This document shows, one piece after another, positions 11,058-19,877 of a DNA stretch of 64,000 nt (positions are counted from its first letter, which is position 1; the number at the start of each line of letters is the position of its first letter). The position numbers and the translations under genes were made by a program. The DNA is from an uncultured Alphaproteobacteria bacterium (GTDB taxonomy: Bacteria > Pseudomonadota > Alphaproteobacteria > HIMB59 > GCA-002718135), in assembly GCA_902537325.1 (NCBI GenBank), contig CACBAT010000010.1, forward strand, positions 1 to 64,000. The letters run 5' to 3'. The notes under the pieces are model-generated. The model was not told the DNA's origin. It saw nothing but the letters and a program-made list of their open reading frames with translations, and did not search any database.

Positions 11058-11742
11058 ATCTTGTTCTTATTTGATCAAAAGAATTATCATAAGATCTGAA
11101 TTTTTTTCTTAATCTCTTTATATGGCTATCAATAGTCCTGTCATCAACATATATTGAGTCACCATACATTGCGTCCATTAATTGATTTCTATCTTTTACA
11201 ACCCCAGGATACTGCGCAAGCGATTTAATTAAATTAAACTCTGCGACCGTAAGTTCAATTTCTATACCTTTCCAAAAACATAATTGTTTATCTTCATCTA
11301 GTATCAAATCACCCTTAATAAAATTTTGTTTTTTAATATTATTATCTTTTTGTTCTTCATTTCTATTGTTATGAATTCTTAGCACTGTTCTTATGCGCTC
11401 ATTTAATAATTTTTGTGAAAAAGGTTTTTTTATATAATCTGATGCCCCCATTCTTAATCCAATAATTTCATCTTGTTCATGATCTTTGGATGTAAGAAAA
11501 ATAATAGGAAGATCTTTTAGATTTTCAATCTTGCTCGAACGTACTTTTGAAAGAAGTTCATTTCCATCCATTTTAGGCATCTTAATATCAAACAATCCCA
11601 AATCATATGATTTGCTTTCAAGAGCCTCTAAAGCTTCAACTCCATTAAGAAATGTATCTACTGTAAATCCCTCACTTTGCAGAGAAAGAGATACTGATGT
11701 GAGAATCGACTGCTCGTCATCAACTAATGCTATATTTGGCAT
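11029..11742 (-). CDS. chvI: DNA-binding response regulator ChvI (OmpR family)
   Basis: A 237-residue response regulator with a receiver domain (phosphoacceptor D52 in LFDIKMPKMDG, conserved lysine in KKPFSQK) and a C-terminal winged helix containing DDRTIDSHIKRLRKKF and IRTRYGSGYSW. It is the cognate regulator of the overlapping ChvG kinase. It heads a leftward run of eight genes. A possible promoter places transcription start only about five bases before the ATG. Regulon members cannot be assigned from this window. Confidence 0.92.
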   Translation of the reverse strand: MPNIALVDDEQSILTSVSLSLQSEGFTVDTFLNGVEALEALESKSYDLGLFDIKMPKMDGNELLSKVRSSKIENLKDLPIIFLTSKDHEQDEIIGLRMGASDYIKKPFSQKLLNERIRTVLRIHNNRNEEQKDNNIKKQNFIKGDLILDEDKQLCFWKGIEIELTVAEFNLIKSLAQYPGVVKDRNQLMDAMYGDSIYVDDRTIDSHIKRLRKKFRSYDNSFDQIRTRYGSGYSWRD

Positions 11743-11753
11743 AATGCTTTTTA

Positions 11754-11782
11754 TTAATAATTTATGGCAGATTTAAGTTCAA
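11754..11782 (-). promoter_or_regulatory. Possible sigma70-type promoter for chvI-chvG
   Basis: On the minus strand TTGAAC (11777-11782) and TATTAA (11754-11759) are separated by 17 bases, each matching 4 of 6 consensus positions. The -10 element ends 11 bases before the chvI ATG, which would give a leader of only about 5 bases. AT-rich sequence yields such matches by chance, so this is tentative. Confidence 0.3.
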
Positions 11783-11908
11783 AGAAAAAATGACTCAGTT
11801 AACAAAATGTGACTTAAGTTGATAAGTAAATGTAAATATTTCAATAACTTGTTTGCCTCATAAAAATATCAATTAAGTAAGGGATTGACATGATAAAAAA
11901 AATATTTA

Positions 11909-11930
11909 TGTTCTTATTTTGTTCTTATTG
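11909..11930. repeat. 11-base tandem direct repeat upstream of nrdA
   Basis: TGTTCTTATTT (11909-11919) is followed directly by TGTTCTTATTG (11920-11930), identical at 10 of 11 positions. The period is about one helical turn, so both copies would present the same face to a protein. It sits about 100 bases upstream of the nrdA start, in the gap shared with chvI. Its function is unknown. Confidence 0.5.
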
Positions 11931-11951
11931 CGATATTGAGCAAATGTTGTA

Positions 11952-11979
11952 TTGTCCCTTTTCGGCGGCACTACATATT
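11952..11979 (+). promoter_or_regulatory. Possible nrdA promoter overlapping the NrdR-like box
   Basis: TTGTCC (11952-11957) and CATATT (11974-11979) are separated by 16 bases and each matches 4 of 6 sigma70 consensus positions. The -10 element lies inside the NrdR-box-like sequence, the arrangement expected for repression. An alternative upstream promoter is TTGACA at 11885-11890 with TATGTT at 11907-11912 (spacer 16). Confidence 0.35.
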
Positions 11980-11983
11980 GTGT
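11968..11983 (+). promoter_or_regulatory. NrdR-box-like operator upstream of nrdAB
   Basis: The sequence GCACTACATATTGTGT matches 14 of 16 positions of the published NrdR consensus acaCwAtATaTwGtgt. It ends 38 bases before the nrdA ATG. NrdR is the dATP/ATP-sensing repressor of ribonucleotide reductase genes and usually binds two boxes about three helical turns apart; a second site 31 bases upstream (11937-11952) matches only about 9 of 16, so only one strong box is visible. nrdR itself is not in the window. Confidence 0.6.
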
Positions 11984-12021
11984 TTTTCGACAATAATTTT
12001 TTAAAAATGGATAGAATTTAA

Positions 12022-14775
12022 ATGGCAGACAATCTACAGGTATCAGCAAAAATCTCAGAAGAAACAAGTGTAAATATTTTAACATTAAGTGTCGTTCGTC
12101 GTGATGGAGCGATTACTCCTTTCAAATCAGATAAAATTTCAAATGCGATTAAAAAAGCATTCTTAGCACAAACAAAAATTAGGAATGATAAAAATAAGGA
12201 AAAAGAACAACAAGATGGAATTCATAAAACTGTTGAAGCCTTAACGCACAAAGTTGTCTCGGCTCTAACAAGAAGGATTGCTGACGGTGACATGATTCAC
12301 ATTGAGGATATACAAGATCAAGTTGAGTTAGCACTTATGAGGGATGAGCATCATAAAGTTGCTAGAGCGTATGTTTTGTATAGAGAACAAAGAGCGGCTT
12401 CAAGATATCACACTAAAAAACTAAAAGAACAAGTTGGAGAAAAAGCTTCTTCAATGATGGTAACTAAAAGAGATGGAAGTAAAGAGCCAATTTCACTGGA
12501 CAAAATAACTAATAGAGTCTCTATTCTATCTACTGGCTTAAACATTGATCCAATTGTCGTTGTTCAAAAAGCTGTTCCAGGCTTATATAGTGATATTAGT
12601 TCCGTTGAAATTGATACTTATCTTGCTGAAACTGCTGCCGCTTTAACAGTTGAACATCCTGATTATTCTTATCTTGCAGCAAGAATAAAAGTAAACTCAC
12701 TTCATAAAGAAACTCCGGGTTTCATCATAGCAACAAAAAATTTATACGACGATGGATTGTTAAGAGAAGATTATTATAAAAAGGTGATGGAGAATGCAGA
12801 TTTAATTGAGTCCATAATTGACTATGACAAAGATTATACTTTTGATTATTTTGCTCTCACAACTCTAATAAGAGCATATTTATTAAAGTTCGATAATAAA
12901 ACAATTGAGAGACCTCAAGACCTATGGATGAGAGTAACTTTAACAGTTACCGGGAATGAGTTTAATTTAGATAAAATAAAAGAAACTTATAAAAGTTTAT
13001 CAACGGGTATGTATACACATGCTACCCCAACATTGTTTAATAGTGGATTAAAAATGCAGCAATTATCTTCATGCTTTTTAATAGGAATGGAAGATGACTC
13101 CATAGAAGGTATTTTTAATACTATAAAAGATTGTGCCCTAATTTCTAAAACAGCTGGTGGTATTGGCATGCACGCTCACAATATTAGAGGTAGTGGAAGT
13201 AGAATAAAATCAACAAATGGAAAATCCAACGGTCTTATTCCATTTCTTAAAATTTTTAATGAAACTGCTAAATCAGTTGATCAAGGCGGCGGTAAAAGAA
13301 AAGGTTCTTTTGCAGTTTACTTAGAACCTTGGCATGCTGACATTGAGAAGTTTCTAGAACTTAGAAAAAATACAGGTGCTGAAGAATTTAGAGCAAGAGA
13401 TTTGTTTTACGCTTTATGGATACCAGATTTATTCATGAAGAGAGTAGAAAATGATGAAGAGTGGACACTTATGAGTGAACATGAGTGTCCAGGCCTTTCG
13501 GATGTGTATGGTGACGAGTTTGAAAAACTTTACACAAAGTATGAAAATGAAATGAAGCATTTAGAAAAAATAAAAGCAAGAGATTTAATGTCTAAAATCA
13601 TAGAAGCACAAATAGAAACGGGGCAACCTTATATGCTTTATAAAGACTCTGTTAATAATAAGTCTAATCAAAAAAATATTGGTATCATTAAATCTTCAAA
13701 CCTTTGTGCAGAGATAGTTGAATATTCAGATAAGAATGAAACATCTGTATGTAACTTGGCTTCCATAGCTCTGCCAAAATTTGTAAAAAAATCAGATAAA
13801 AAATTAATATATGACTATGACGCCCTTTACGAAACTGCAAAATTGGCTACAAAAAACTTAGATGAAGTAATTGATATTAATTTCTATCCAACTGATAAAA
13901 CGGAAAGATCTAATAATAAACATAGGCCAATAGGTTTAGGAATACAGGGACTTGCAGATGTCTATTTTAAGATGGGAATAGCCTATGAATCTGAGGAAGC
14001 TAAAGAAATAAATAAATTAATTTTTGAGACAATTTATTTTGGAGCTTTAGAAGCTTCATGCGAGTTAGCAAAAGAAAAAGGAGCCTACGAAACATTCAAA
14101 AATTCACCAATTTCAGAAGGTAAGTTTCAATTTGATCTGTGGAATGTTAATCCTTCTTCAAAGTGGGATTGGGATTCACTTAGAGCTAAAATTAAAGAGC
14201 ACGGTGTGAGAAATTCTTTAACCACAGCTTGCATGCCAACTGCGTCAACAGGTATTATATTAGGTAATACTGAAACATTCCAAATACAAACCTCTAATAT
14301 ATATAAAAGACAAACACTCTCTGGTGAGTTCCTACTCGTAAATAGATATTTAGTGAATGAACTTTCTCAAAGAGGATTGTGGAATAAAGAAATGAGAGAC
14401 AAAATAATTTTAGAAAATGGATCGGTAGAAAACATAAATGAAATTCCAACTGAACTAAAAGAAGTTTATAAGACAGTTTGGGAAGTATCACAAAAAACTG
14501 TAATTGATATGTCAGCAGATAGAGCACCATTTATTGATCAAACTCAATCAATGAATCTTTGGCTTTCAACGCCTACATTTGGAAAAGTTAATTCAATGCA
14601 TATGTATGCATGGAAAAAAGGTCTTAAAACAGGAATGTATTATCTAAGAAGTAGATCAGCTGTTGATGCTGTAAAAGTTACAGTTTCATCAGAAAAAGCA
14701 GCTAAAGATGCTTATATAAATACCACCATCAATCAAAACAATGAACCAGAAGATTGCGAAACTTGCAGTGCATAA
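12022..14775 (+). CDS. nrdA: Ribonucleoside-diphosphate reductase class Ia, alpha subunit
   Basis: NrdA holds the catalytic site that reduces ribonucleotides to deoxyribonucleotides, using a radical delivered by NrdB. The 917-residue protein is long because it has two N-terminal ATP-cone regions, one starting at VVRRDGAITPFKSDKI and a second at VTKRDGSKEPISLDKI, as in Pseudomonas-type NrdA. Active-site segments SSCFLIGMED, SSNLCAEI and SVCNLAS are present, and the C-terminal CETC pair is the thioredoxin/glutaredoxin-reducible tail. An NrdR-like box precedes the gene; nrdB follows after 15 bases. Allosteric activity control by dATP is expected if the first cone is functional. Confidence 0.96.
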   Translation: MADNLQVSAKISEETSVNILTLSVVRRDGAITPFKSDKISNAIKKAFLAQTKIRNDKNKEKEQQDGIHKTVEALTHKVVSALTRRIADGDMIHIEDIQDQVELALMRDEHHKVARAYVLYREQRAASRYHTKKLKEQVGEKASSMMVTKRDGSKEPISLDKITNRVSILSTGLNIDPIVVVQKAVPGLYSDISSVEIDTYLAETAAALTVEHPDYSYLAARIKVNSLHKETPGFIIATKNLYDDGLLREDYYKKVMENADLIESIIDYDKDYTFDYFALTTLIRAYLLKFDNKTIERPQDLWMRVTLTVTGNEFNLDKIKETYKSLSTGMYTHATPTLFNSGLKMQQLSSCFLIGMEDDSIEGIFNTIKDCALISKTAGGIGMHAHNIRGSGSRIKSTNGKSNGLIPFLKIFNETAKSVDQGGGKRKGSFAVYLEPWHADIEKFLELRKNTGAEEFRARDLFYALWIPDLFMKRVENDEEWTLMSEHECPGLSDVYGDEFEKLYTKYENEMKHLEKIKARDLMSKIIEAQIETGQPYMLYKDSVNNKSNQKNIGIIKSSNLCAEIVEYSDKNETSVCNLASIALPKFVKKSDKKLIYDYDALYETAKLATKNLDEVIDINFYPTDKTERSNNKHRPIGLGIQGLADVYFKMGIAYESEEAKEINKLIFETIYFGALEASCELAKEKGAYETFKNSPISEGKFQFDLWNVNPSSKWDWDSLRAKIKEHGVRNSLTTACMPTASTGIILGNTETFQIQTSNIYKRQTLSGEFLLVNRYLVNELSQRGLWNKEMRDKIILENGSVENINEIPTELKEVYKTVWEVSQKTVIDMSADRAPFIDQTQSMNLWLSTPTFGKVNSMHMYAWKKGLKTGMYYLRSRSAVDAVKVTVSSEKAAKDAYINTTINQNNEPEDCETCSA

Positions 14776-14790
14776 AGAAGGAGTAATAAA

Positions 14791-15780
14791 ATGATATCAA
14801 AAGGCGTTAAATCAATATTTCCAATAAAAAATCAAGAAATTTGGGACAGATACAAACAACATATACAAGCCTTTTGGACAACAGAGGAAGTATCATTACA
14901 AGATGACTTAAGAGATCTTGAAACCTTAAATGATGGTGAAAAGCACTTTATAAAACATGTACTTGCTTATTTTGCTAACTCTGAGGCAATGATTAATGAA
15001 AACTTAGCAAGTAGGTTCTACAAAGAAATACTTATACCTGAAGCAAGATGCTTTATCTCAATGCAAATGTTAAATGAATCAATTCATGCAGAAATGTACG
15101 GTCTTCAAATAGAAGCTTATGTTAAAGATGCAAAAGAAAAAGATATGCTTTTTGATGCGATTCAAAATGTACCATGCATAAACCATAAAGCACAATGGGT
15201 ATCAAAATGGCTTAATGGTAGCCAAAATCTCCTAACTAGATTAATAGGCTTTGGATTAGTTGAAGGTTTGTTTTTCGCAGGCTCCTTCTGTGCCATATAT
15301 TATTTTAGAAAAAGAGGGTTATTACCTGGATTAGCCTTATCTAACGATTGGATTGCACGAGACGAAGGGATGCACTTTAGCTTCTCATCGTTAATGTTTA
15401 GAACTTTAAGAGACAAGTTTAATAATAAAAGATTAACTGATGCAGATATTAGTGATTTATCTTTGATTCCATCAGACGTGCCTCAATCACAGTTTGAAGA
15501 AATTGTTAGAGAAGCGGTAGCTTTCGAAAAAGAATTTGTAAAAGATGCACTACCAGTAGATTTAATTGGTATGAATGCTGATTTAATGTGTCAGTATATT
15601 GAAGCTGTTGCAGACAGAATTGCAGATTTATTTGAATTTGACAGAGTCTTTAAGACAGAGAATCCTTTTGATTTTATGAGGGCTTTAGACGTTCAAAACG
15701 TTACAAACTTTTTTGAAAAAAGAGTATCTGAGTATCAAAGACCTACAGATAGAGCTTTAAGTTTTGATGAAGCATTTTGA
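14791..15780 (+). CDS. nrdB: Ribonucleoside-diphosphate reductase class Ia, beta subunit
   Basis: NrdB carries the di-iron centre and tyrosyl radical needed by NrdA. The 329-residue protein matches the eukaryote-like R2 pattern: TTEEVSLQDD with the first aspartate ligand, EARCF and SIHAEMYGL with Glu, His and the radical Tyr, then GLVEGLFFAGS and RDEGMHFSF with the remaining ligands. The C-terminus SFDEAF is the tail that docks on NrdA. GAAGGAG before the ATG is a strong ribosome-binding site. The stop overlaps the glutaredoxin start (TGATG). Confidence 0.96.
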   Translation: MISKGVKSIFPIKNQEIWDRYKQHIQAFWTTEEVSLQDDLRDLETLNDGEKHFIKHVLAYFANSEAMINENLASRFYKEILIPEARCFISMQMLNESIHAEMYGLQIEAYVKDAKEKDMLFDAIQNVPCINHKAQWVSKWLNGSQNLLTRLIGFGLVEGLFFAGSFCAIYYFRKRGLLPGLALSNDWIARDEGMHFSFSSLMFRTLRDKFNNKRLTDADISDLSLIPSDVPQSQFEEIVREAVAFEKEFVKDALPVDLIGMNADLMCQYIEAVADRIADLFEFDRVFKTENPFDFMRALDVQNVTNFFEKRVSEYQRPTDRALSFDEAF

Positions 15781-16019
15781 TGGAAGCAGAGATATATTCT
15801 AAAACTAATTGTGGATACTGTGATAGAGCTAAACTACGGTTAGCTAAATATAATCCAAAGATTTATATGCTTGATACAGATTATACGAGAGAAGATTTTT
15901 TTGAAAAGTTTCCCAATGCTAAAACTTTTCCACAAATAATTTTAAATGGTGAAAAAATCGGAGGGTACCATGAGCTTGAAAAATGGTTTGAAATTAATAC
16001 CTTTGATGAAGAATTTTAA
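15780..16019 (+). CDS. Glutaredoxin encoded with ribonucleotide reductase
   Basis: A 79-residue glutaredoxin with the redox site CGYC near residues 11-14 and the glutathione-binding TFPQIILNG and GGYHEL segments. I choose the ATG at 15780, which overlaps the nrdB stop as TGATG, over the in-frame TTG at 15777. Being the third gene of the nrd operon it is likely the dedicated reductant of NrdA. Its last 78 bases are antisense to the tail of the small basic ArfA-like gene on the other strand. No hairpin terminator follows. Confidence 0.9.
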   Translation: MEAEIYSKTNCGYCDRAKLRLAKYNPKIYMLDTDYTREDFFEKFPNAKTFPQIILNGEKIGGYHELEKWFEINTFDEEF

Positions 16020-16142
16020 ATAACCTTTTTTTCCTTTTCTTGTATAAGCTTTTTTATTTCTAACAATTCTTTGTTTATACTTTGGTAATTTTAAATCTCG
16101 AGCATAGGGATTTCTTTTCTTAATTTTTTTTTTAATTTCCAT
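15942..16142 (-). CDS. ArfA-like alternative ribosome-rescue factor (putative)
   Basis: A 66-residue, very basic protein. Residues 11-41 (NPYARDLKLPKYKQRIVRNK, then KAYTRKGKKG) line up with the core of E. coli ArfA, where [20 protein letters not shown] is followed by a short gap and SYMRKGKHG. ArfA frees ribosomes stalled at mRNA ends without a stop codon by recruiting release factor 2. After the core comes a hydrophobic tail rich in Phe that runs antisense to the glutaredoxin gene; E. coli ArfA also has a hydrophobic tail that marks full-length protein for degradation. It starts 10 bases after polA with no clear ribosome-binding site. Assignment rests on the core motif only; a different small basic protein remains possible. 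Confidence 0.6.
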   Translation of the reverse strand: MEIKKKIKKRNPYARDLKLPKYKQRIVRNKKAYTRKGKKGYLKFFIKGINFKPFFKLMVPSDFFTI

Positions 16143-16152
16143 AAACTATGGT

Positions 16153-18894
16153 CTAATGTGCCTGCCCCCAATGATCGCCAGCACCAAAATCAACAGTGAG
16201 TGGAACTGAAAAATCTTTATATTTTAAATGTACTGACTCCATAATTGTTTTTACATTACTAACTAAATCTTCATATTTTTTACTCTCGACTTCAAAAATC
16301 AGTTCATCATGTACCTGTAAAAGCATTTCAGCCTCAATATTTTTAAATTTTATTTCTTTATGAATTTCAATCATTGCTAATTTAATAATATCTGCTGCAC
16401 TACCTTGTATTGGAGCATTAATAGCTTGTCTTTCAGCAAAACCCCTGACGGCAAAATTTTTATCAGCAATTCCCTTAATATTAATTTTTCTTTTAAAAAT
16501 TGTTTCAACGTATTGATTTGTTTTTGCAAAATCAATTTGATAATCCATATATTTTTTAATTTTTGGATATTTAATAAAATACTCATTTATATAATCTTTT
16601 GCTTCTGTATTGGAAATATCGAGTTGTTTAGCTAAACCATACGGACTAATTCCATAAAGAATACCAAAATTAATTGCTTTTGCTTTTCTTCTATAATCGT
16701 TGTTTATTTGACTATCGTCTAAATTAAATATTTCCTTGGCAGTTGATGCGTGAATATCTTCATTATTTTTAAAAGCATTAATAAAATTTTTGTCACCAGA
16801 AATTTCTGCAGCTAATCTAAGCTCTATTTGTGAATAATCAAAACTGACTAATTTTTTTCCTTTTCCACTAACAAAAGCTGTTCTTATTTTTTTTCCATTT
16901 TCAGTTCTAATTGGGATATTTTGAAGATTTGGATCTGTAGAGCTTAATCGACCTGTTAAAGTATTAGCTAAACCAAATGATGTATGAACTCTACTTTTAC
17001 CATCTGTTAATCTAAACAAAGCATCTGTGTAGGTAGATTTAAGTTTTGTTAATTCCCTCCAATCAAGAACGAGCTGTGCAATTTCAAATCCATCTGAGGC
17101 TAAATTATTTAAAGTTGAAGAATCGGTAGAATATGTTCCTGATTTTGTTTTTTTACCGCCAGGTATTTTCAGATTAATGAATAATATCTCTCCTAATTGT
17201 TTAGGTGAACCAATGTTGAACTCTTCTTTTGAAAGTTTATAAATATTCTTTTCGAGTTTTTTACTTTCATTTTCAAATTCATTACTTAGACTTGTTAAAA
17301 ACTTTTTATTAACTTCTATGCCATTTGCTTCAATTGAAGACAATACCTCTACAAGAGGCAAATCGATGTTTTGATAAACAAAATTAGCCTTTTCTTTTAT
17401 TAGACGAGGATAAAGATTGTGAAAAAGCCTGAATGTTAATAGAGAATCTTCAGCAGCATAATTAATAGCGTTATCAATAGCTACTTTATCAAAAGTAATT
17501 TCGTTTTTTCCTGTACCAACAACTTCTTTATATTTAATTGTTGTATGATTTAAATGATTAAATGAAAGATCATCTAAATTGTGCTTATAAATCCCATTAT
17601 CAATTGAATAGGAAATTAACATTGTGTCTGCAATTGATTTAAACGTTACTCCATACTTATTTAAAATTCTAATATCATATTTTATGTTTTGACCAATTTT
17701 TAAGATTGATTCATTTTTACAAATTTTATTAATATGATTAATTACATAATTTTCTTCTAACTGATTATCAATTTTTTTTGACCCATCTGAAGTAGTATGG
17801 TTTATGGGAATATAATAGGAAAGGTTTTCATTATAACATATTGATATACCAACTAATTTAGCATTTTCTATATTAAGTGAGTTAGTTTCAGTATCAATAG
17901 CGCAGATACCTTTTTTCTCAATTTCGTTTAAAATCTTTTCAAAATTTTTCTTTGAATTAATTAATTGATACTTTGGTTCTATTTCTTTCCTTTGAATAAT
18001 GTTATCTTTATCACTAGATATAAAAGAGTTTGATTTTAATCTTTCAGATGTTGATCTAAAGCCTTGCTGTTTAAGGAACTTAAAGATATTATTATTTTCA
18101 TTTTTTAATTCATTATACGTTCTTATTTTATTAATACTTTCAGGTATTTTGACATCATTTTTTAATGTTACAAGTTGTAAACTTAATCTAATATCATTTT
18201 CTGCTTCTGTTAAAATATTTTTTCTTTTTTCTTGTTTAATTTTATTTAGATTTTTCATTAACCCATCAATATCATTAAATTCATTTATTAGTTGAGATGC
18301 TGTTTTAGGGCCAATACCTGGAGCGCCTGGAATGTTATCTACTTTGTCTCCTGTTAACGCTTGAATAAAAATAACTTTATCTGGTTGAACTCCAAATTTT
18401 TCTTCAACATCTTTAATTTCTATTTTTTTATTTTTCATTGGGTCTAGCATTGTCACATTTTGACTAACAAGCTGCATTAAATCTTTATCTGAGGAAACTA
18501 TGATCGTCTCAATTTTATCTTTTTGTGCTAAGTTTACATAAGTAGCAATTAAATCATCAGCTTCAAATCCCTCTATTTCTAATTGCGGTATATTAAAACT
18601 TTTCACACACTCTCTGATTAAAGGAAACTGTGGTATTAAATCATCAGGAGCTTCTCCTCTATTTGCTTTATAATCTGGATAAATTTTATTTCTAAAATTT
18701 TCTCTTGATGCATCAAATATAACGATCATTTTGTCATCACTATAATCTTCTATCAGTTTAACAAGCATGTTTGTAAAACCAAAAACAGCATTGATTGGAG
18801 TTCCATCTGCACGGTTCATAGGAGGTAATCCATAATATGCTCTAAATATATAGGCAGAACCATCAACTAATATTAATCTACTCTTTTTATTCAT
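16153..18894 (-). CDS. polA: DNA polymerase I
   Basis: PolA fills gaps and removes RNA primers. The 913-residue protein has all three domains: an N-terminal 5' nuclease (VDGSAYIFRAYYG, then GDKVDNIPGAPGIGPKTA), a 3'-5' proofreading domain with the intact first exo motif DTET near residue 340, and a polymerase domain with motif A FDYSQIELR, motif B RRKAKAINFGILYG and motif C QVHDELIFEV. The ATG lies 31 bases from the divergently transcribed ABC ATPase. Complete, with no sign of frameshift. Confidence 0.97.
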   Translation of the reverse strand: MNKKSRLILVDGSAYIFRAYYGLPPMNRADGTPINAVFGFTNMLVKLIEDYSDDKMIVIFDASRENFRNKIYPDYKANRGEAPDDLIPQFPLIRECVKSFNIPQLEIEGFEADDLIATYVNLAQKDKIETIIVSSDKDLMQLVSQNVTMLDPMKNKKIEIKDVEEKFGVQPDKVIFIQALTGDKVDNIPGAPGIGPKTASQLINEFNDIDGLMKNLNKIKQEKRKNILTEAENDIRLSLQLVTLKNDVKIPESINKIRTYNELKNENNNIFKFLKQQGFRSTSERLKSNSFISSDKDNIIQRKEIEPKYQLINSKKNFEKILNEIEKKGICAIDTETNSLNIENAKLVGISICYNENLSYYIPINHTTSDGSKKIDNQLEENYVINHINKICKNESILKIGQNIKYDIRILNKYGVTFKSIADTMLISYSIDNGIYKHNLDDLSFNHLNHTTIKYKEVVGTGKNEITFDKVAIDNAINYAAEDSLLTFRLFHNLYPRLIKEKANFVYQNIDLPLVEVLSSIEANGIEVNKKFLTSLSNEFENESKKLEKNIYKLSKEEFNIGSPKQLGEILFINLKIPGGKKTKSGTYSTDSSTLNNLASDGFEIAQLVLDWRELTKLKSTYTDALFRLTDGKSRVHTSFGLANTLTGRLSSTDPNLQNIPIRTENGKKIRTAFVSGKGKKLVSFDYSQIELRLAAEISGDKNFINAFKNNEDIHASTAKEIFNLDDSQINNDYRRKAKAINFGILYGISPYGLAKQLDISNTEAKDYINEYFIKYPKIKKYMDYQIDFAKTNQYVETIFKRKINIKGIADKNFAVRGFAERQAINAPIQGSAADIIKLAMIEIHKEIKFKNIEAEMLLQVHDELIFEVESKKYEDLVSNVKTIMESVHLKYKDFSVPLTVDFGAGDHWGQAH

Positions 18895-18925
18895 TGTAAA
18901 TTTAAATATATAAGATTTTAATAAA

Positions 18926-19852
18926 ATGTCAGATTATAAATATTCAATACAAGCTAAAAATGTAAATAAAACATTCTTAAAAAGAAATCAAAAAATTAAT
19001 GCTTTAGTAGATTTTAGCATTACAATCAAGAGAGGAACAATTCATGGCTTATTAGGACCAAATGGGGCTGGAAAATCAACTTTTATTAATGTTCTTGGAG
19101 GTCTAGTTAAAAAAAATTCAGGTGAAGTTAGTATTTGTGGAATCAATATAGATAAAAATATTAAGTTGAGTAAATTCAAAATTGGAATTGTTCCACAAGA
19201 ACTCAACATAGATCCATTTTTTTCACCTGCTGAATTATTAGAACTACAAGCAGGTTTGTATGGTGTTCCAAAAAAGAAAAGGAAAACTGAAGAAATTTTA
19301 GAAAACTTAAAATTAACTGACCAAAGAAATGCATATGCTAGAACTTTATCAGGGGGTATGAGAAGAAGATTATTAATTGGAAAAGCTCTAGTACATAATC
19401 CAGAAATTATTATTTTAGACGAACCAACTGCTGGTGTAGATATTGATATTAGAACATCAGTTTGGGATTATATAAAAAGAATAAGCAAACAGGGAAAGAC
19501 TGTGTGTTTAACTACACATTATCTAGAAGAAGCTGAAAATCTTTGTGATAATATCACAATAATAAATCATGGTAAAAAAATTATTGAAGGATCTAAAAAT
19601 GAATTACTAAGTATAATATCTACTAAAACGGTTTCATTTGTATTAGATAAAAATATAATTGTTCCCAATCAGTTAAATGAATATAAACCCATTCTTACAA
19701 ATAATATTTTGAAATTAAGTTATGATAAAAATAAAACTAACATAAAAAAAATTATTGATATACTTTATAAAAATCAAATAAATTTTAAAGAAATAAATAC
19801 TACAGAAGGAGATCTAGAGGATGTATTTATAAAGGTGATTAAAAATAAATAG
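18926..19852 (+). CDS. ABC-2-type transporter ATP-binding protein
   Basis: A 308-residue ATPase with Walker A GPNGAGKST, Q-loop IVPQEL, signature LSGGMRRRL, Walker B IIILDEPTAGVD and the switch histidine in CLTTHYLEEAE. The C-terminal stretch ending GDLEDVFIKV is typical of ABC-2 exporters (CcmA/NodI/YadG-like). No permease is adjacent: the next gene is regA on the other strand. The substrate is therefore unknown; the partner must be encoded elsewhere. Confidence 0.85.
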   Translation: MSDYKYSIQAKNVNKTFLKRNQKINALVDFSITIKRGTIHGLLGPNGAGKSTFINVLGGLVKKNSGEVSICGINIDKNIKLSKFKIGIVPQELNIDPFFSPAELLELQAGLYGVPKKKRKTEEILENLKLTDQRNAYARTLSGGMRRRLLIGKALVHNPEIIILDEPTAGVDIDIRTSVWDYIKRISKQGKTVCLTTHYLEEAENLCDNITIINHGKKIIEGSKNELLSIISTKTVSFVLDKNIIVPNQLNEYKPILTNNILKLSYDKNKTNIKKIIDILYKNQINFKEINTTEGDLEDVFIKVIKNK

Positions 19853-19859
19853 AATTTTT

Positions 19860-19877
19860 AATAATTAATTAATTATT
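19860..19877. repeat. AT-only palindrome between convergent genes
   Basis: An 18-base perfect inverted repeat built from ATAATTAATTAATTAT with one flanking A/T pair occupies almost the whole gap between the convergent ABC ATPase and regA stops. With no GC it would be a weak bidirectional terminator at best. Confidence 0.35.

Noticed and set aside
11743..12021. Small RNA or tRNA gene in the chvI-nrdA gap
   Set aside because: No tRNA T-arm (GTTCGANNC) or cloverleaf and no terminator; the gap is better explained by promoters and the NrdR-like box.
16020..16060. True frameshift in the ArfA-like gene at the A7 run
   Set aside because: Dropping one A would end the protein right after the conserved core, but the longer frame is also open and family tails vary, so a sequencing error or programmed slip cannot be claimed from this window.
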